DNA from: Candidatus Gastranaerophilales bacterium
Lineage (GTDB): Bacteria > Cyanobacteriota > Vampirovibrionia > Gastranaerophilales > Gastranaerophilaceae
Direction of reading: 5' to 3'
Assembly: GCA_944323925.1 (NCBI GenBank)
Contig: CALUUI010000005.1
Span: 1 to 64,000, forward strand
Length of the DNA: 64,000 nt
Part shown: piece after piece, positions 52,544 to 61,506 of the stretch
How positions within the stretch are numbered: the first letter of the stretch is position 1
Layout: the number at the start of each line of letters is the position of its first letter
Notes under the pieces: model-generated
Seen by the model: only the letters and a program-made list of their open reading frames with translations
What the model was told of the DNA's origin: nothing
Databases searched by the model: none
Position numbers and translations under genes: made by a program

Positions 52544-55522
52544 ATGGCTGAAGTAAAAGGTTTGGATATAGATTTATCATTCAAAAAGAATAATGTTGAT
52601 GAATTTTTCTTAAATCTGAGCGAAAATCCTGACGGATTTAAAAACAAGGATTTTCGCTATACACTAAGCCTCATATATCAAATTGTAGAAGATGAGTTTG
52701 AGGGAATATTTCTTGGTAAGAATTCCCCGGTGAGGAATACTGATTTTTATTTAATAAATGAAAACGGGAAATTTTCTTTTTTTGTAACTCCAACAAACAA
52801 TTTTCAGTTTTACTTAAAATCAAAAGGTTCAATGTTTAGATTTACGCCCAAAGAAGTTAATGGAATTATGGGTTACGTAATGCCGTTAGACATAGTGCTT
52901 GATTATTTTGGGAGTTTTAGTGAAATAGTTGACTTTGATGCGATATCACAAACATTTATTTACTTTAACAAACTTACTCAATATGTAATAAAGTTAATTG
53001 AAAAACTATATTTTATTCCAACAGTTGTAAAGACTCATAACGACCAAATGTTCAAAATTATTTATGAGCCAATAACTAACACAAAAGAATCAGCACGAAT
53101 TTTAAACGAACTAGAGAAGCATTTACCTAACAACATATTTATCAAAGGAGAACAACCGAAGAATTTTGTAACAGATTTTGTTAGAAATTACTTAAACTAC
53201 CTTGTCTATAAGTTTTTAGGTATAAAGAGTTACAAATTTAAGGATGTAAAATCAGGACATTATATGCTCAAAAACTTAGAGCAAAAGTGCTACTTAAAAG
53301 GTCAAGATATAGCGGAAAATATAGCTCAATGGTTCGACGAACTATATTTAGGGAAATATGATCTAATCCCGTTCTTCAAAATAGAAAAAGTTGATGATAC
53401 AGATTTTGAACTAAAAATCCACATAAAAAACAGAAAGAATGATGAATCGATTTTAATAGACAAATTATATACCGATGATGAAGTTTGGGGAATAGCATCA
53501 GCAGATATCGGAAAAATAGTAGAAAAGCAGTTAAATTATGCTTTAAGATATATGCCGGAATTAGAAAAATTATTTGAGGATGAAGAAAAATTATCATTAC
53601 GTTTAAACCTCAATGAAGTCTATAAAATAATAGCCCAAACCTCCTATTACTTACAGAAAGCACATATAGATGTAATCTTACCACCCGAGTTAAAAAATAT
53701 AATAATACCAAGAGCATCAATAAATGCAAAAGTAAAAGCAAAACGCTCGGAAGAATTGATGAACATCTTTAATACAGTATCCTCAGGCTCGATATCATTA
53801 GATGACATCTTGGAATTTTCATACGAAATAGTAATCGGCGATGAAAAAATAAGTGTAGAAGATTTCAAAAAGATAATTGATGAAAATACAGGATTGATAA
53901 AATATAAAAACAAATATGTTCTAATCGACCCGGAAGAAGGAAAAAAATTATGTGAAAAGATATCGACAGCAAATCACAAAACAATGACGAGATTAGAACT
54001 TCTACATGCATCAATGTCAGGTAAAGTTCAGGATTACGAATTTAACTATGATGAAGCGTATGCAAACGTGTTAAAAGATTTCCAAAAACCTGTAGAAGTA
54101 ACCCCACCAGAAGGATTACACGGTACATTAAGATTTTACCAAAATACCGGTCTAAAATGGTTATGGACAAACGTAAGCAAAGGCTTTGGCTGCTGTATGG
54201 CTGACGATATGGGGCTTGGTAAAACCATCCAAGTTATTTCATTAATCCTAAAACTAAAAGAAGAGAATAAAATCAAAAAACCAGTACTAGTAATTTGTCC
54301 TACAACATTAATGGGTAACTGGATAAAAGAATTGCAACAATTTGCACCGGATTTAAGTGCAAAAATGTATCACGGACTTGATAGGAAACCTGAATTTGAT
54401 GCGGATGTAATTTTAACAACCTATGCAATCATGCGTATAGATGTAGAGGAGATGAAAAAGCATACTTGGGGAATGATAATAGTTGACGAAGCTCAAAATA
54501 TTAAAAATCCGGATACGGCACAAACAATAGCAATAAAATCACTTAAATCAGATATAAAAATAGCAATGACAGGTACCCCTGTAGAAAACAGATTAACTGA
54601 ATTATGGAGTATATTTGACTTCTTAAATAAAGGTTATCTAGGCTCACTAAAAGAATTTCAAAAGAGTTACGCTGTTCCAATAGAAAAATTTAAAGAAAAA
54701 TCAAGAGCAACAAAGTTAAAAATGTCAGTAAGTCCTTTTGTACTAAGACGTTTAAAAACAGACAAATCAGTAATCTCAGACTTACCGGAAAAACTTGTAA
54801 TAAACGATTATTGTTACTTATCAAAAGCTCAATCAATTCTATATGAAAAAACATTAAATGAAATGATGACAAAAATCAGCGGATTTACGGGAGTAAGCCG
54901 TCGAGGTAACATTTTCAAATTAATAACAGCATTGAAACAAATATGTAACCACCCATATCAATTTATAAAAGCCGGAGAATTTACCAAAGAAATGAGTGGT
55001 AAGGCAGAAAAATGTGTTGATTTGGTAAGTAATATTTTAGACAATAATGAAAAGACATTAATATTTACCCAATATAAAGAAATGGGGGAAATATTAACAA
55101 AAATTTTATATGATGAATTCAACAGAGAACCATTATTTTTCCACGGTTCATTAACCGTTCCCCAGCGAGAATCTCTGATAGAAGATTTCCAAAATAACAA
55201 AGATACAAAGGTAATGATACTATCACTAAAAGCCGGCGGAACAGGTTTAAACTTAACAAGTGCAACAAATGTAATCCATTACGATTTATGGTGGAATCCA
55301 GCAGTAGAGGATCAAGCAACAGATAGAACCTACAGAATCGGTCAAACCAATAACGTAATGGTACACCGATTGATAACACTAGGAACGTTTGAAGAAAAGA
55401 TAGATGAAATGTTAAAATCTAAAAAAGAACTTGCAGATATGGCTGTTTATGAGGGTGAAAAGATAATCACAGAATTATCAGATGAAGAAATCTACAACAT
55501 TTTCTCATTATCAGCAGTATAA
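52544..55522 (+). CDS. SNF2/HepA-family DEAD/DEAH helicase
   Basis: 992 residues. The N-terminal ~520 residues are of no clear domain; the C-terminal half is a SWI2/SNF2 motor: ADDMGLGKTIQ (motif I, about 553), CPTTLMGNWIKEL, IIVDEAQNIKNPDT (II), MTGTPVENRLTELWSIFDFL (III), IFTQYKEMG (IV), LKAGGTGLNLTSATNVIHYD (V) and DQATDRTYRIGQ (VI). Such proteins remodel nucleoprotein or recycle polymerase. Ribosome site AAGGAG. Both motor domains and all motifs are intact. A strong terminator follows. Confidence 0.88.
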   Translation: MAEVKGLDIDLSFKKNNVDEFFLNLSENPDGFKNKDFRYTLSLIYQIVEDEFEGIFLGKNSPVRNTDFYLINENGKFSFFVTPTNNFQFYLKSKGSMFRFTPKEVNGIMGYVMPLDIVLDYFGSFSEIVDFDAISQTFIYFNKLTQYVIKLIEKLYFIPTVVKTHNDQMFKIIYEPITNTKESARILNELEKHLPNNIFIKGEQPKNFVTDFVRNYLNYLVYKFLGIKSYKFKDVKSGHYMLKNLEQKCYLKGQDIAENIAQWFDELYLGKYDLIPFFKIEKVDDTDFELKIHIKNRKNDESILIDKLYTDDEVWGIASADIGKIVEKQLNYALRYMPELEKLFEDEEKLSLRLNLNEVYKIIAQTSYYLQKAHIDVILPPELKNIIIPRASINAKVKAKRSEELMNIFNTVSSGSISLDDILEFSYEIVIGDEKISVEDFKKIIDENTGLIKYKNKYVLIDPEEGKKLCEKISTANHKTMTRLELLHASMSGKVQDYEFNYDEAYANVLKDFQKPVEVTPPEGLHGTLRFYQNTGLKWLWTNVSKGFGCCMADDMGLGKTIQVISLILKLKEENKIKKPVLVICPTTLMGNWIKELQQFAPDLSAKMYHGLDRKPEFDADVILTTYAIMRIDVEEMKKHTWGMIIVDEAQNIKNPDTAQTIAIKSLKSDIKIAMTGTPVENRLTELWSIFDFLNKGYLGSLKEFQKSYAVPIEKFKEKSRATKLKMSVSPFVLRRLKTDKSVISDLPEKLVINDYCYLSKAQSILYEKTLNEMMTKISGFTGVSRRGNIFKLITALKQICNHPYQFIKAGEFTKEMSGKAEKCVDLVSNILDNNEKTLIFTQYKEMGEILTKILYDEFNREPLFFHGSLTVPQRESLIEDFQNNKDTKVMILSLKAGGTGLNLTSATNVIHYDLWWNPAVEDQATDRTYRIGQTNNVMVHRLITLGTFEEKIDEMLKSKKELADMAVYEGEKIITELSDEEIYNIFSLSAV

Positions 55523-55542
55523 ACATATAGACAATTATATAG

Positions 55543-55577
55543 AGAGAGGGGCGGCAAAATTATTGCCGCCCCTCTCT
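55543..55577. terminator. Strong bidirectional terminator
   Basis: A 15-bp stem, AGAGAGGGGCGGCAA (55543-55557) with TTGCCGCCCCTCTCT (55563-55577), five-base loop. The T-tract on the plus strand is short (TCTTCT). Lies between the convergent helicase and amidohydrolase genes. Confidence 0.75.
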
Positions 55578-55587
55578 TCTACTAAAT

Positions 55588-56703
55588 TTATCTTCTTCGA
55601 TGATGATGGTGTCTATGTCTAATATGCGAATGGTCTTCGTTTTTATTAACTGCAGCTGCGCCAATAGCACCTACGGCAATAACTCCAGCGATTGCAGCAC
55701 CGGCTTTCGCAAGTGGCGAAACGAATAAACCCTTTTTCATATACAATTTTTTTGAATTAGAGTAAAATATTTGTTTAGACACTTTCTCTGCATCCTTACC
55801 GAACAGTTGAGAAATAGTAGTCTTAAGATAGCTAACCGTATCAGAATAACATCTCTTATTATTAAAATGCGGGCTTTCCCATTCTCCATAGCACCCTAAA
55901 GGAGCATCCGTACCAAAAACTACTTTACCAAGTCCATTATTATTATAAGCAATATCCAAAATTCTTCTTGTATCTGGCTGTTCCTTTGAAGGGAAACCTG
56001 AATCTAACCAGTCGACCCAAGATAAATCCATATAAATATTAGCTTTCTTTGTTTTTAGAGCATCCTCAAATACTTTAATCGCATTTTCACGATTAACACG
56101 TCCTTCACCAGCAAGCGATCCTGAATGTCCTAGTATAAAAGGAACTTCAGGAGCTTTTTGAGCTAATTCATAAATTTTCCAAGCATCAGCTTGTCCACCT
56201 TGACAATGAAAGAAACAAGGCAGATTTTTTTCTTTTGCGAAGTTAATGTATGGCTCATAAGCCTTTAAAAAATCTGCATCATTTTCTAATGGTAATGCCG
56301 TCGGATGAAATTTTAAACCTGAAAAAGTATTTGGATGTCTATTAAATAACTCTTTTATATTAGTTATATCTCCATTAGTCTTAGAAGGTTGGCAAACAGC
56401 CAGAGGTATAAACTCTTTACGCCCTTCAATCATAGTAAGCATTTTTTCATTACCGGTTAACTCATCAGCAAAATTTCCTTTATCAGCAAGAGCAAAGGCA
56501 CTTGATACAACCATTTTTTCAATAGTATCAGTAGATTTTTGTCCATTCACTACAACCTCTATCGGAGACTTGATAAACTTATCTAAATTATCAACACCAT
56601 AAGTTCTTTCACCCCACTTACCTAAATGAGCATGACCATCAATAATCTTTGCCTGAAATGCAGGATTAGCTCCTCTACCTGAAACAACAGGGATAATTCT
56701 CAC
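55588..56703 (-). CDS. Amidohydrolase-type TIM barrel protein with His-rich C-terminus
   Basis: 371 residues. A metal-dependent hydrolase (amidohydrolase_2-like) shows DGHAHLGKWG at the N-terminus, FHPTALP, CFFHCQGG, ILGHSGSLAG and VVFGTDAPLG with the expected His and Asp ligands. After the barrel comes a Gly/Ala-rich hydrophobic stretch (AKAGAAIAGVIAVGAIGAAAV) and then a basic His-rich end HSHIRHRHHHHRRR. The N-terminus contains NPAFQAKI. The substrate is unknown. The membrane-like stretch may tether the enzyme with the tail outside or inside; the His run could bind or deliver metal. Confidence 0.72.
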   Translation of the reverse strand: MRIIPVVSGRGANPAFQAKIIDGHAHLGKWGERTYGVDNLDKFIKSPIEVVVNGQKSTDTIEKMVVSSAFALADKGNFADELTGNEKMLTMIEGRKEFIPLAVCQPSKTNGDITNIKELFNRHPNTFSGLKFHPTALPLENDADFLKAYEPYINFAKEKNLPCFFHCQGGQADAWKIYELAQKAPEVPFILGHSGSLAGEGRVNRENAIKVFEDALKTKKANIYMDLSWVDWLDSGFPSKEQPDTRRILDIAYNNNGLGKVVFGTDAPLGCYGEWESPHFNNKRCYSDTVSYLKTTISQLFGKDAEKVSKQIFYSNSKKLYMKKGLFVSPLAKAGAAIAGVIAVGAIGAAAVNKNEDHSHIRHRHHHHRRR

Positions 56704-56810
56704 TATTTACCTCCTAAAACCTTTTATATAATAAACACTTCCAAGATTATGATACACCCTATAATTGATTAATCCAAGTGGGTAATATAGCATTATTAAG
56801 AAATGTAAAG

Positions 56811-57416
56811 TTAGAGTTTATTTAGCAACCTTGATTTTATGTTGCAAAAAACATCCGATTTTATTAAATCAAAATTCAACACTGGCAATAATTTGTAAGA
56901 ATAAATATTATCAATATCGTTAATATCAGTATAAATAAAACTTTTTATATTAACAGAAGAAAGAGCATGCTTATCTAAAGAATCAGAGTCATAAATAATA
57001 GCAAAATCAGCTTGTTGAGAGATAGCAATATCTACTTGAGAGAGATTATGACAAGCGATACCAATAATAGAATTTGAGACTAAAATATCCCTAGCAGAAA
57101 GAATATCAATATCATTTTGCCCTAATAAAACCCCATCCGATTGGATTACAAATGCTATATCGGGTCGGTTATTTACGAGGAAAGTAACACCAAATTCTTC
57201 ACATAACAACTTTATTTTTTTTGCATTAGAAATATATTCCCTATCAGAACTTTTATTATCACGATATAGAAGAACTTGAATTCCAGATAAACAAGCCGAA
57301 GCAATTTCATTCAAAAAAGAGTCAACAGAACTGGACATCTCAAAATCAGCAACTAAAAACAAATTTTTAGAGTGAATTTTTAAATATTTAAGTTTTTGAT
57401 TAAAAGCATCATTCAT
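56811..57416 (-). CDS. Divergent ThiE-like (thiamine phosphate synthase fold) protein
   Basis: 201 residues. VTFLVNNRPDIAFVIQSDGVLLGQNDID followed by SARDILV and IIGIACHNLSQVDIA matches the middle of ThiE (INDxxDIA ... GVHLGQxDL ... AR ... iGxS). However the phosphate-binding GPxFPTxTK segment and the later catalytic region are replaced by FAIIYDSDSLDKHALSS, so thiamine phosphate synthase activity is doubtful; a regulatory or decayed paralogue is more likely. Divergently placed relative to the ECF sigma gene. Confidence 0.6.
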   Translation of the reverse strand: MNDAFNQKLKYLKIHSKNLFLVADFEMSSSVDSFLNEIASACLSGIQVLLYRDNKSSDREYISNAKKIKLLCEEFGVTFLVNNRPDIAFVIQSDGVLLGQNDIDILSARDILVSNSIIGIACHNLSQVDIAISQQADFAIIYDSDSLDKHALSSVNIKSFIYTDINDIDNIYSYKLLPVLNFDLIKSDVFCNIKSRLLNKL

Positions 57417-57507
57417 ATAGAAAAAAAATAAGATTACCCAAACGATTATATAACAAAGAATGAGTTAATTCACGAAATAAGGATTTAAGTTATTTATAGA
57501 GGCGGAT

Positions 57508-58080
57508 ATGCTAAAAGCAACATATAAGAAAAAAAGTATAACAGAACTAATAGAGTTAGCACAAGAAGATGATTACAAAGCGTTAGAAGAAATCATCAAA
57601 TCTGTGCAGAAGACAGTATATACAACATTAGAATATTTGATGCCAAATAAATCTAATATCTCAGATTTAACTCAAACAGTTTTAATCAAAATGTCTAAAA
57701 ATATAAAAACACTAAAAAGCCCCCAAAAATTTAATATTTGGCTAAACAAAATAATCACAAATGTATATTTTGACGAAATGCGTCGCCTAAAAAACAAATG
57801 TTTTTATATATCAATAGAAGACAACGAATGTAAAGAATTAAAGGATGAAAAAAGCAATACCCCAGCAGAAAAATGCATAGCACAAGAAATAAATAAAATA
57901 GTAAAAGAATCCATTTTAAGTTTACCGGAGCATTTTAAAATAGCAATAATATTAAGAGAATTTGGCGGATTAAGTTATCAAGAGATAGCAGATATAACCA
58001 ATACCGAAATAGGAACAGTAAAATCAAGAATAGCAAGAGCGCGATCGAGATTACAAAACGACTTAAAACACTGTATATAA
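57508..58080 (+). CDS. ECF-type RNA polymerase sigma factor
   Basis: 190 residues. Region 2 (YKALEEIIKSVQKTVYTTLEYLM, ISDLTQTVLIKMSKNI, FNIWLNKIITNVYFDEMRR) and region 4 (SLPEHFKIAIILREFGGLSYQEIAD, GTVKSRIARARSRLQ) are complete. Group IV (extracytoplasmic function) sigma factor, RpoE/SigW-like. GAGG precedes the ATG. The next gene, 12 bases on, encodes a zinc-finger anti-sigma factor, so it is likely released by an envelope or surface signal. It may control its own operon and perhaps the surface genes downstream. Confidence 0.9.
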   Translation: MLKATYKKKSITELIELAQEDDYKALEEIIKSVQKTVYTTLEYLMPNKSNISDLTQTVLIKMSKNIKTLKSPQKFNIWLNKIITNVYFDEMRRLKNKCFYISIEDNECKELKDEKSNTPAEKCIAQEINKIVKESILSLPEHFKIAIILREFGGLSYQEIADITNTEIGTVKSRIARARSRLQNDLKHCI

Positions 58081-58091
58081 GGAGAATAAAA

Positions 58092-58640
58092 ATGGATTTA
58101 ACCTGCACACAAGTAGAAATGTTACTATCATTTTATATAGATGGCGAATTAAAAGAAAATTTAAAAAACAAAGTAGAAGAACACTTAAAAAATTGCCCTG
58201 TCTGTAGTGCAAAATATGAAACCCTAGTAAAACTATTTAGCGGAATGAGAGAATCAGTAGCAGAATTAAGTCTAAAACAAAGCTATAAGAATGATAACAG
58301 CATAATAAGCAATCCGGATTATAAAACAAATATGTCCGCATACATAGACAATGAACTTGATAATAATGAAAATATAAAAATAAAAAAACTAACAATAAAT
58401 AATAAAAAAGCAAGAAAATATCTAGAAGATAGTTATGCACTAAAGCATATAATAAACAGTGCCTACGAGAAAAGCAAAAATGAAATGAAACAGGATTTTA
58501 GCAAAAATGTAATGTCAACACTTGATATAGAAAACCAAGAATACACAATAAATCCAATAATAAAAGGATTAGCGATTTTATCGTCAGTAGCGCTCTTTGG
58601 AACAATAATAACAGCAGTTGTTTTAAATATAAGCTGGTAA
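58092..58640 (+). CDS. Anti-sigma factor with zf-HC2 domain and C-terminal membrane helix
   Basis: 182 residues. N-terminal zinc-binding anti-sigma domain (LLSFYIDGELKENLKNKVEEHLKNCPVCSAKYE; H-x3-C-x2-C at HLKNCPVC, about 35-42). A second, metal-less copy appears to follow (MSAYIDNELDNNENIKIKK, about 78-130). One membrane helix at the C-terminus (IKGLAILSSVALFGTIITAVVL). There is hardly any periplasmic domain, so the signal must act within or near the membrane. AAGGAG precedes the ATG. Confidence 0.85.
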   Translation: MDLTCTQVEMLLSFYIDGELKENLKNKVEEHLKNCPVCSAKYETLVKLFSGMRESVAELSLKQSYKNDNSIISNPDYKTNMSAYIDNELDNNENIKIKKLTINNKKARKYLEDSYALKHIINSAYEKSKNEMKQDFSKNVMSTLDIENQEYTINPIIKGLAILSSVALFGTIITAVVLNISW

Positions 58641-58641
58641 A

Positions 58642-58980
58642 TTACTTTTTTCTTAAATCAAACAAGGCGCTAATAAACTTAGATACAACTTCAAGTTCAT
58701 AATCAGATAATTTCTTAATATTTAAAATAATTTCATTTCGTCTATTCTTAAGTTTATTAGCATTATCAAAAACAAATAAATCACTAATGTCGACCTGAAA
58801 GACTTTAGCGATAGAAACCAGATTTTTGACTTTAGGGAAATGAATACCATTTTCCATCTTACACAGATGTTGCGTATCAAGCCCAACAAGTTCAGCAAGT
58901 TGTTCTTGAGTTAACCCTGCATTTTTTCGCAAAGTTTTAATTCTATTACCAAATAATTTCTTAAAAATTTCTTCATTCAT
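58642..58980 (-). CDS. XRE-family HTH transcriptional regulator
   Basis: 112 residues. N-terminal helix-turn-helix (RIKTLRKNAGLTQEQLAELVG ... HLCKMENGIHFPKVKNLVSIAKVFQVDISDLF, residues about 13-72) and a short helical C-terminus. Convergent with the anti-sigma gene (one base apart) and divergent from the pilin-YadA gene at 59129, so it could control that promoter. An inverted repeat lies right before its own start. Confidence 0.85.
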   Translation of the reverse strand: MNEEIFKKLFGNRIKTLRKNAGLTQEQLAELVGLDTQHLCKMENGIHFPKVKNLVSIAKVFQVDISDLFVFDNANKLKNRRNEIILNIKKLSDYELEVVSKFISALFDLRKK

Positions 58981-59128
58981 TACAGTTCTTTAATCTTACC
59001 TAGCACAAGGTAAATATAGAATATTGTCATTAAACAATAAAATATTGACAAAGTTGTTGTATTATGACATGTATATTATGTATAACTTGATATTCTTTAC
59101 CAAGTACTTGATAGAATGAGGAAGAAGG
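58981..59128. promoter_or_regulatory. Divergent control region with repeats
   Basis: Between the XRE gene and the adhesin-like gene. TTACCT (58996-59001) and AGGTAA (59008-59013) form an inverted repeat with a 6-base spacer, a likely operator. TTGACA occurs at 59046-59051. The direct repeat TATTATG is at 59061-59067 and 59075-59081 (14 bases apart). No -10 box is exactly 17 bases from TTGACA, so the start point is uncertain. GAAGAAGG-type ribosome site before ATG 59129. Confidence 0.45.
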
Positions 59129-61339
59129 ATGAAAAATATTTTACGAATAAAGAGCGGATTTTCATTAATGGAAATGATGGTCGTAATGCTGGTTGTCGCA
59201 GTAGTTATGGCACTATCTGCACCAATGATAACAAAGAAATCATTAGGAAGCGGTTCAGGCGGGTGTTTGTGGACTAGCTTAACAGGTGGTAATATTGGCT
59301 ACAACATGAACCAGTCTGTAATATCCGCAGTAATAGGCGGTGATAATGGTGATATAGGTACGATGGGAGCTAATATTCCTAAGTTAACTATCTCCTCAAG
59401 CGGAAACTATCCTCAGATCGGCTTTTTACACGAAAACACAAAGGCCGGTATATTAATGTTAAGCAATACAAATAGTCTATCGTTAGGACAAAATATAGAA
59501 AATACAGGCTCTGAGAGTATATCAATCGGTTCAAACGCGAATGCTGCTGACTATGCAGCAATAGCAATGGGCTCATCAGCTATTGCGCAAAATCAATATA
59601 GTATAGCTATTGGTCGAAACGTCAGTGCTTTAAACACTTATGCTATATCAATAGGTTATGGTTCAAATGTAACAGGAGACCAAGCAACAGCAGTCGGTCC
59701 GGGAACAAAAGCAACAGGAACAGAATCAACGGCTATTGGACAAGCCGCTAATGCTAATGGAGAGATTTCAACCGCTCTTGGATATTATTCCGTAACAGAA
59801 GGTAATGCAGCAACAGCGATAGGGGCAAATGCAAATGCAAACAGAGGTGTTGCAGTTGGTTATCACGCTAATGCAAATGGTGCTTGTTCTACCGCAGTAG
59901 GTCAATCAGCAACTGCAGATGGAGATTATACAACCGCCCTTGGGCATTGCTCTATTGCCGGTAGAATGAACAATACTGTTGTAACATTTGGCAACGAATC
60001 AACAGCTGTTGGTCGAAATGCCTATGCAACAGGTTCAAAATCTATAGCTGCAGGATATTATGCTAATGCTAGTAGCAGTGAAGCATCTGCTTTTGGGTAT
60101 CACGCAAATGCACTTAATACTAGTGCCGTGGGTATAGGACACCATGCTAACGCTAATGGTATAAACTCAACAGCACTTGGATTCAATGCAACAGCTTCTG
60201 CTAATGACTCTATTGCTATCGGATATGCTATTGCCAGCGGTACTAATTCTGTCGCTATTGGCCGTCAATCAATGTCTTCAGGACTCAATGCTATTGCTTT
60301 TGGGTATAACGCAATAGCCGGAGCATATGCGGCTACAGCTATTGGTAATAACGCAAATGCTTCTGGGTCATCATCTATAGCTATTGGAAAACATGCACGC
60401 TCTGATTGTTCTGAAAGTATTGCTTTAGGTATCAATTCAAACGCTTCCCCATCATTATTACCATCAATAGCCATTGGTTCTTACAGTAGTGCACGTGGGG
60501 GGACATCGACAGCTATTGGATGGTCAAGTAATGCAAATGGCTATGGTTCCGTTGCTCTTGGAGAACTAGCAAAGGCAACTGGAACTTTTTCAACAGCTAT
60601 TGGACCCGCCGCAAATTCTCAATATAATCACTCTACTGCTATAGGTTGTGGAGCTGAGACTACAGCAGCTAATCAAATAGTATTGGGGAATAGCAATACA
60701 ACCGTCTATATCCCTGGGAAACTAATAGTTGGTAGTTATTCTTTTTTAGGAATACATATTACAAGCAAATCTGCTTTATGGACAAGAGCAAAAAAAGGTC
60801 ACAATTCATGTGGTAGTGGCTGGCTTCAAGATAACGACGAACATGGTTGGCATTTCAATAAGACCTCGACATATACACTAGATCAAGCAATAAATTATTC
60901 ATCAGACCGACGTCTTAAAGACATAATAGGCGAAAATTTGGATGCAATGAATAAGATTAATCGGTTAAAAATCTATGATTATACCTTCAAAAAGGATGAC
61001 CTAAAGACTCCGCACGTTGGTGTTATTGCTCAAGAGCTTCAAAAAGTCTTCCCTAACGCCGTTACTAAAGACGAAAACGGTTATCTGCAAATCAGACACG
61101 AAGACATGTTCTTTACTATGATAAATGCTCTGAAAGAACTTGATTCAAAAATCAAAAAACTGGCAGAACAATTAGCTGATAACATCAAAATCGTTTCTAA
61201 TGACAACCAAAGAATCAAAGAACTAACAATTCGTGTTAATAATCAAGACAAACAGCTTAAAACTCAAGATAAAGAAATTAGAGCACTAAAAAAAGAAGTT
61301 GCTGATTTAAGAAAGTTAATAAATAAAAAATTAAAATAA
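59129..61339 (+). CDS. Chimeric surface protein: prepilin N-terminus, YadA-like head, S74 chaperone
   Basis: 736 residues. (1) A class III/type IV prepilin start, SGFSLMEMMVVMLVVAVVMALSAP: Gly before Phe, Glu at +5, hydrophobic helix. (2) From about 110 to 530, over twenty 14-residue YadA/Hep_Hag head repeats (AIGxxAxAxGxxSxAxG), e.g. STAIGQAANANGEISTALG. (3) From about 590, SDRRLKDIIGENLDAM, FKKDDLKTPHVGVIAQELQ, an endosialidase-type intramolecular chaperone (Peptidase_S74) of phage fibres with the Ser-Asp start for self-cleavage. (4) A terminal coiled coil. No YadA beta-barrel anchor. I know of no described protein with this layout. Confidence 0.85.
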   Translation: MKNILRIKSGFSLMEMMVVMLVVAVVMALSAPMITKKSLGSGSGGCLWTSLTGGNIGYNMNQSVISAVIGGDNGDIGTMGANIPKLTISSSGNYPQIGFLHENTKAGILMLSNTNSLSLGQNIENTGSESISIGSNANAADYAAIAMGSSAIAQNQYSIAIGRNVSALNTYAISIGYGSNVTGDQATAVGPGTKATGTESTAIGQAANANGEISTALGYYSVTEGNAATAIGANANANRGVAVGYHANANGACSTAVGQSATADGDYTTALGHCSIAGRMNNTVVTFGNESTAVGRNAYATGSKSIAAGYYANASSSEASAFGYHANALNTSAVGIGHHANANGINSTALGFNATASANDSIAIGYAIASGTNSVAIGRQSMSSGLNAIAFGYNAIAGAYAATAIGNNANASGSSSIAIGKHARSDCSESIALGINSNASPSLLPSIAIGSYSSARGGTSTAIGWSSNANGYGSVALGELAKATGTFSTAIGPAANSQYNHSTAIGCGAETTAANQIVLGNSNTTVYIPGKLIVGSYSFLGIHITSKSALWTRAKKGHNSCGSGWLQDNDEHGWHFNKTSTYTLDQAINYSSDRRLKDIIGENLDAMNKINRLKIYDYTFKKDDLKTPHVGVIAQELQKVFPNAVTKDENGYLQIRHEDMFFTMINALKELDSKIKKLAEQLADNIKIVSNDNQRIKELTIRVNNQDKQLKTQDKEIRALKKEVADLRKLINKKLK

Positions 61340-61340
61340 C

Positions 61341-61399
61341 TAACCGGATATAATCCGGTTATGTGCTTGCTTATATGCGGAACATAGTTCCGCTTTTTT
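61341..61399 (+). terminator. Terminator of the chimeric surface protein gene
   Basis: First a hairpin AACCGGAT (61341-61348) / ATCCGGTT (61352-61359), then GCGGAAC (61376-61382) / GTTCCGC (61386-61392) followed by seven T. The second is a classic intrinsic terminator. Confidence 0.8.
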
Positions 61400-61447
61400 T
61401 ATATAAAAATTATATTACAAAACAATAATAAAACCAAAATCAAACAC

Positions 61448-61476
61448 TTTACCACATAATATGTTTTTGATAAAAT
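61448..61476 (+). promoter_or_regulatory. Promoter of fabI
   Basis: TTTACC (61448-61453), exactly 17 bases, TAAAAT (61471-61476), 30 bases before the ATG. Confidence 0.55.
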
Positions 61477-61506
61477 CATTATGTCAATGTTAATAAGGAG
61501 ACGAAA

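Noticed and set aside
59500-60700. A CRISPR-like array suggested by regular repetition
   Set aside because: The periodicity is 42 bases, the codons of 14-residue YadA repeats, without conserved palindromic repeats or spacers.
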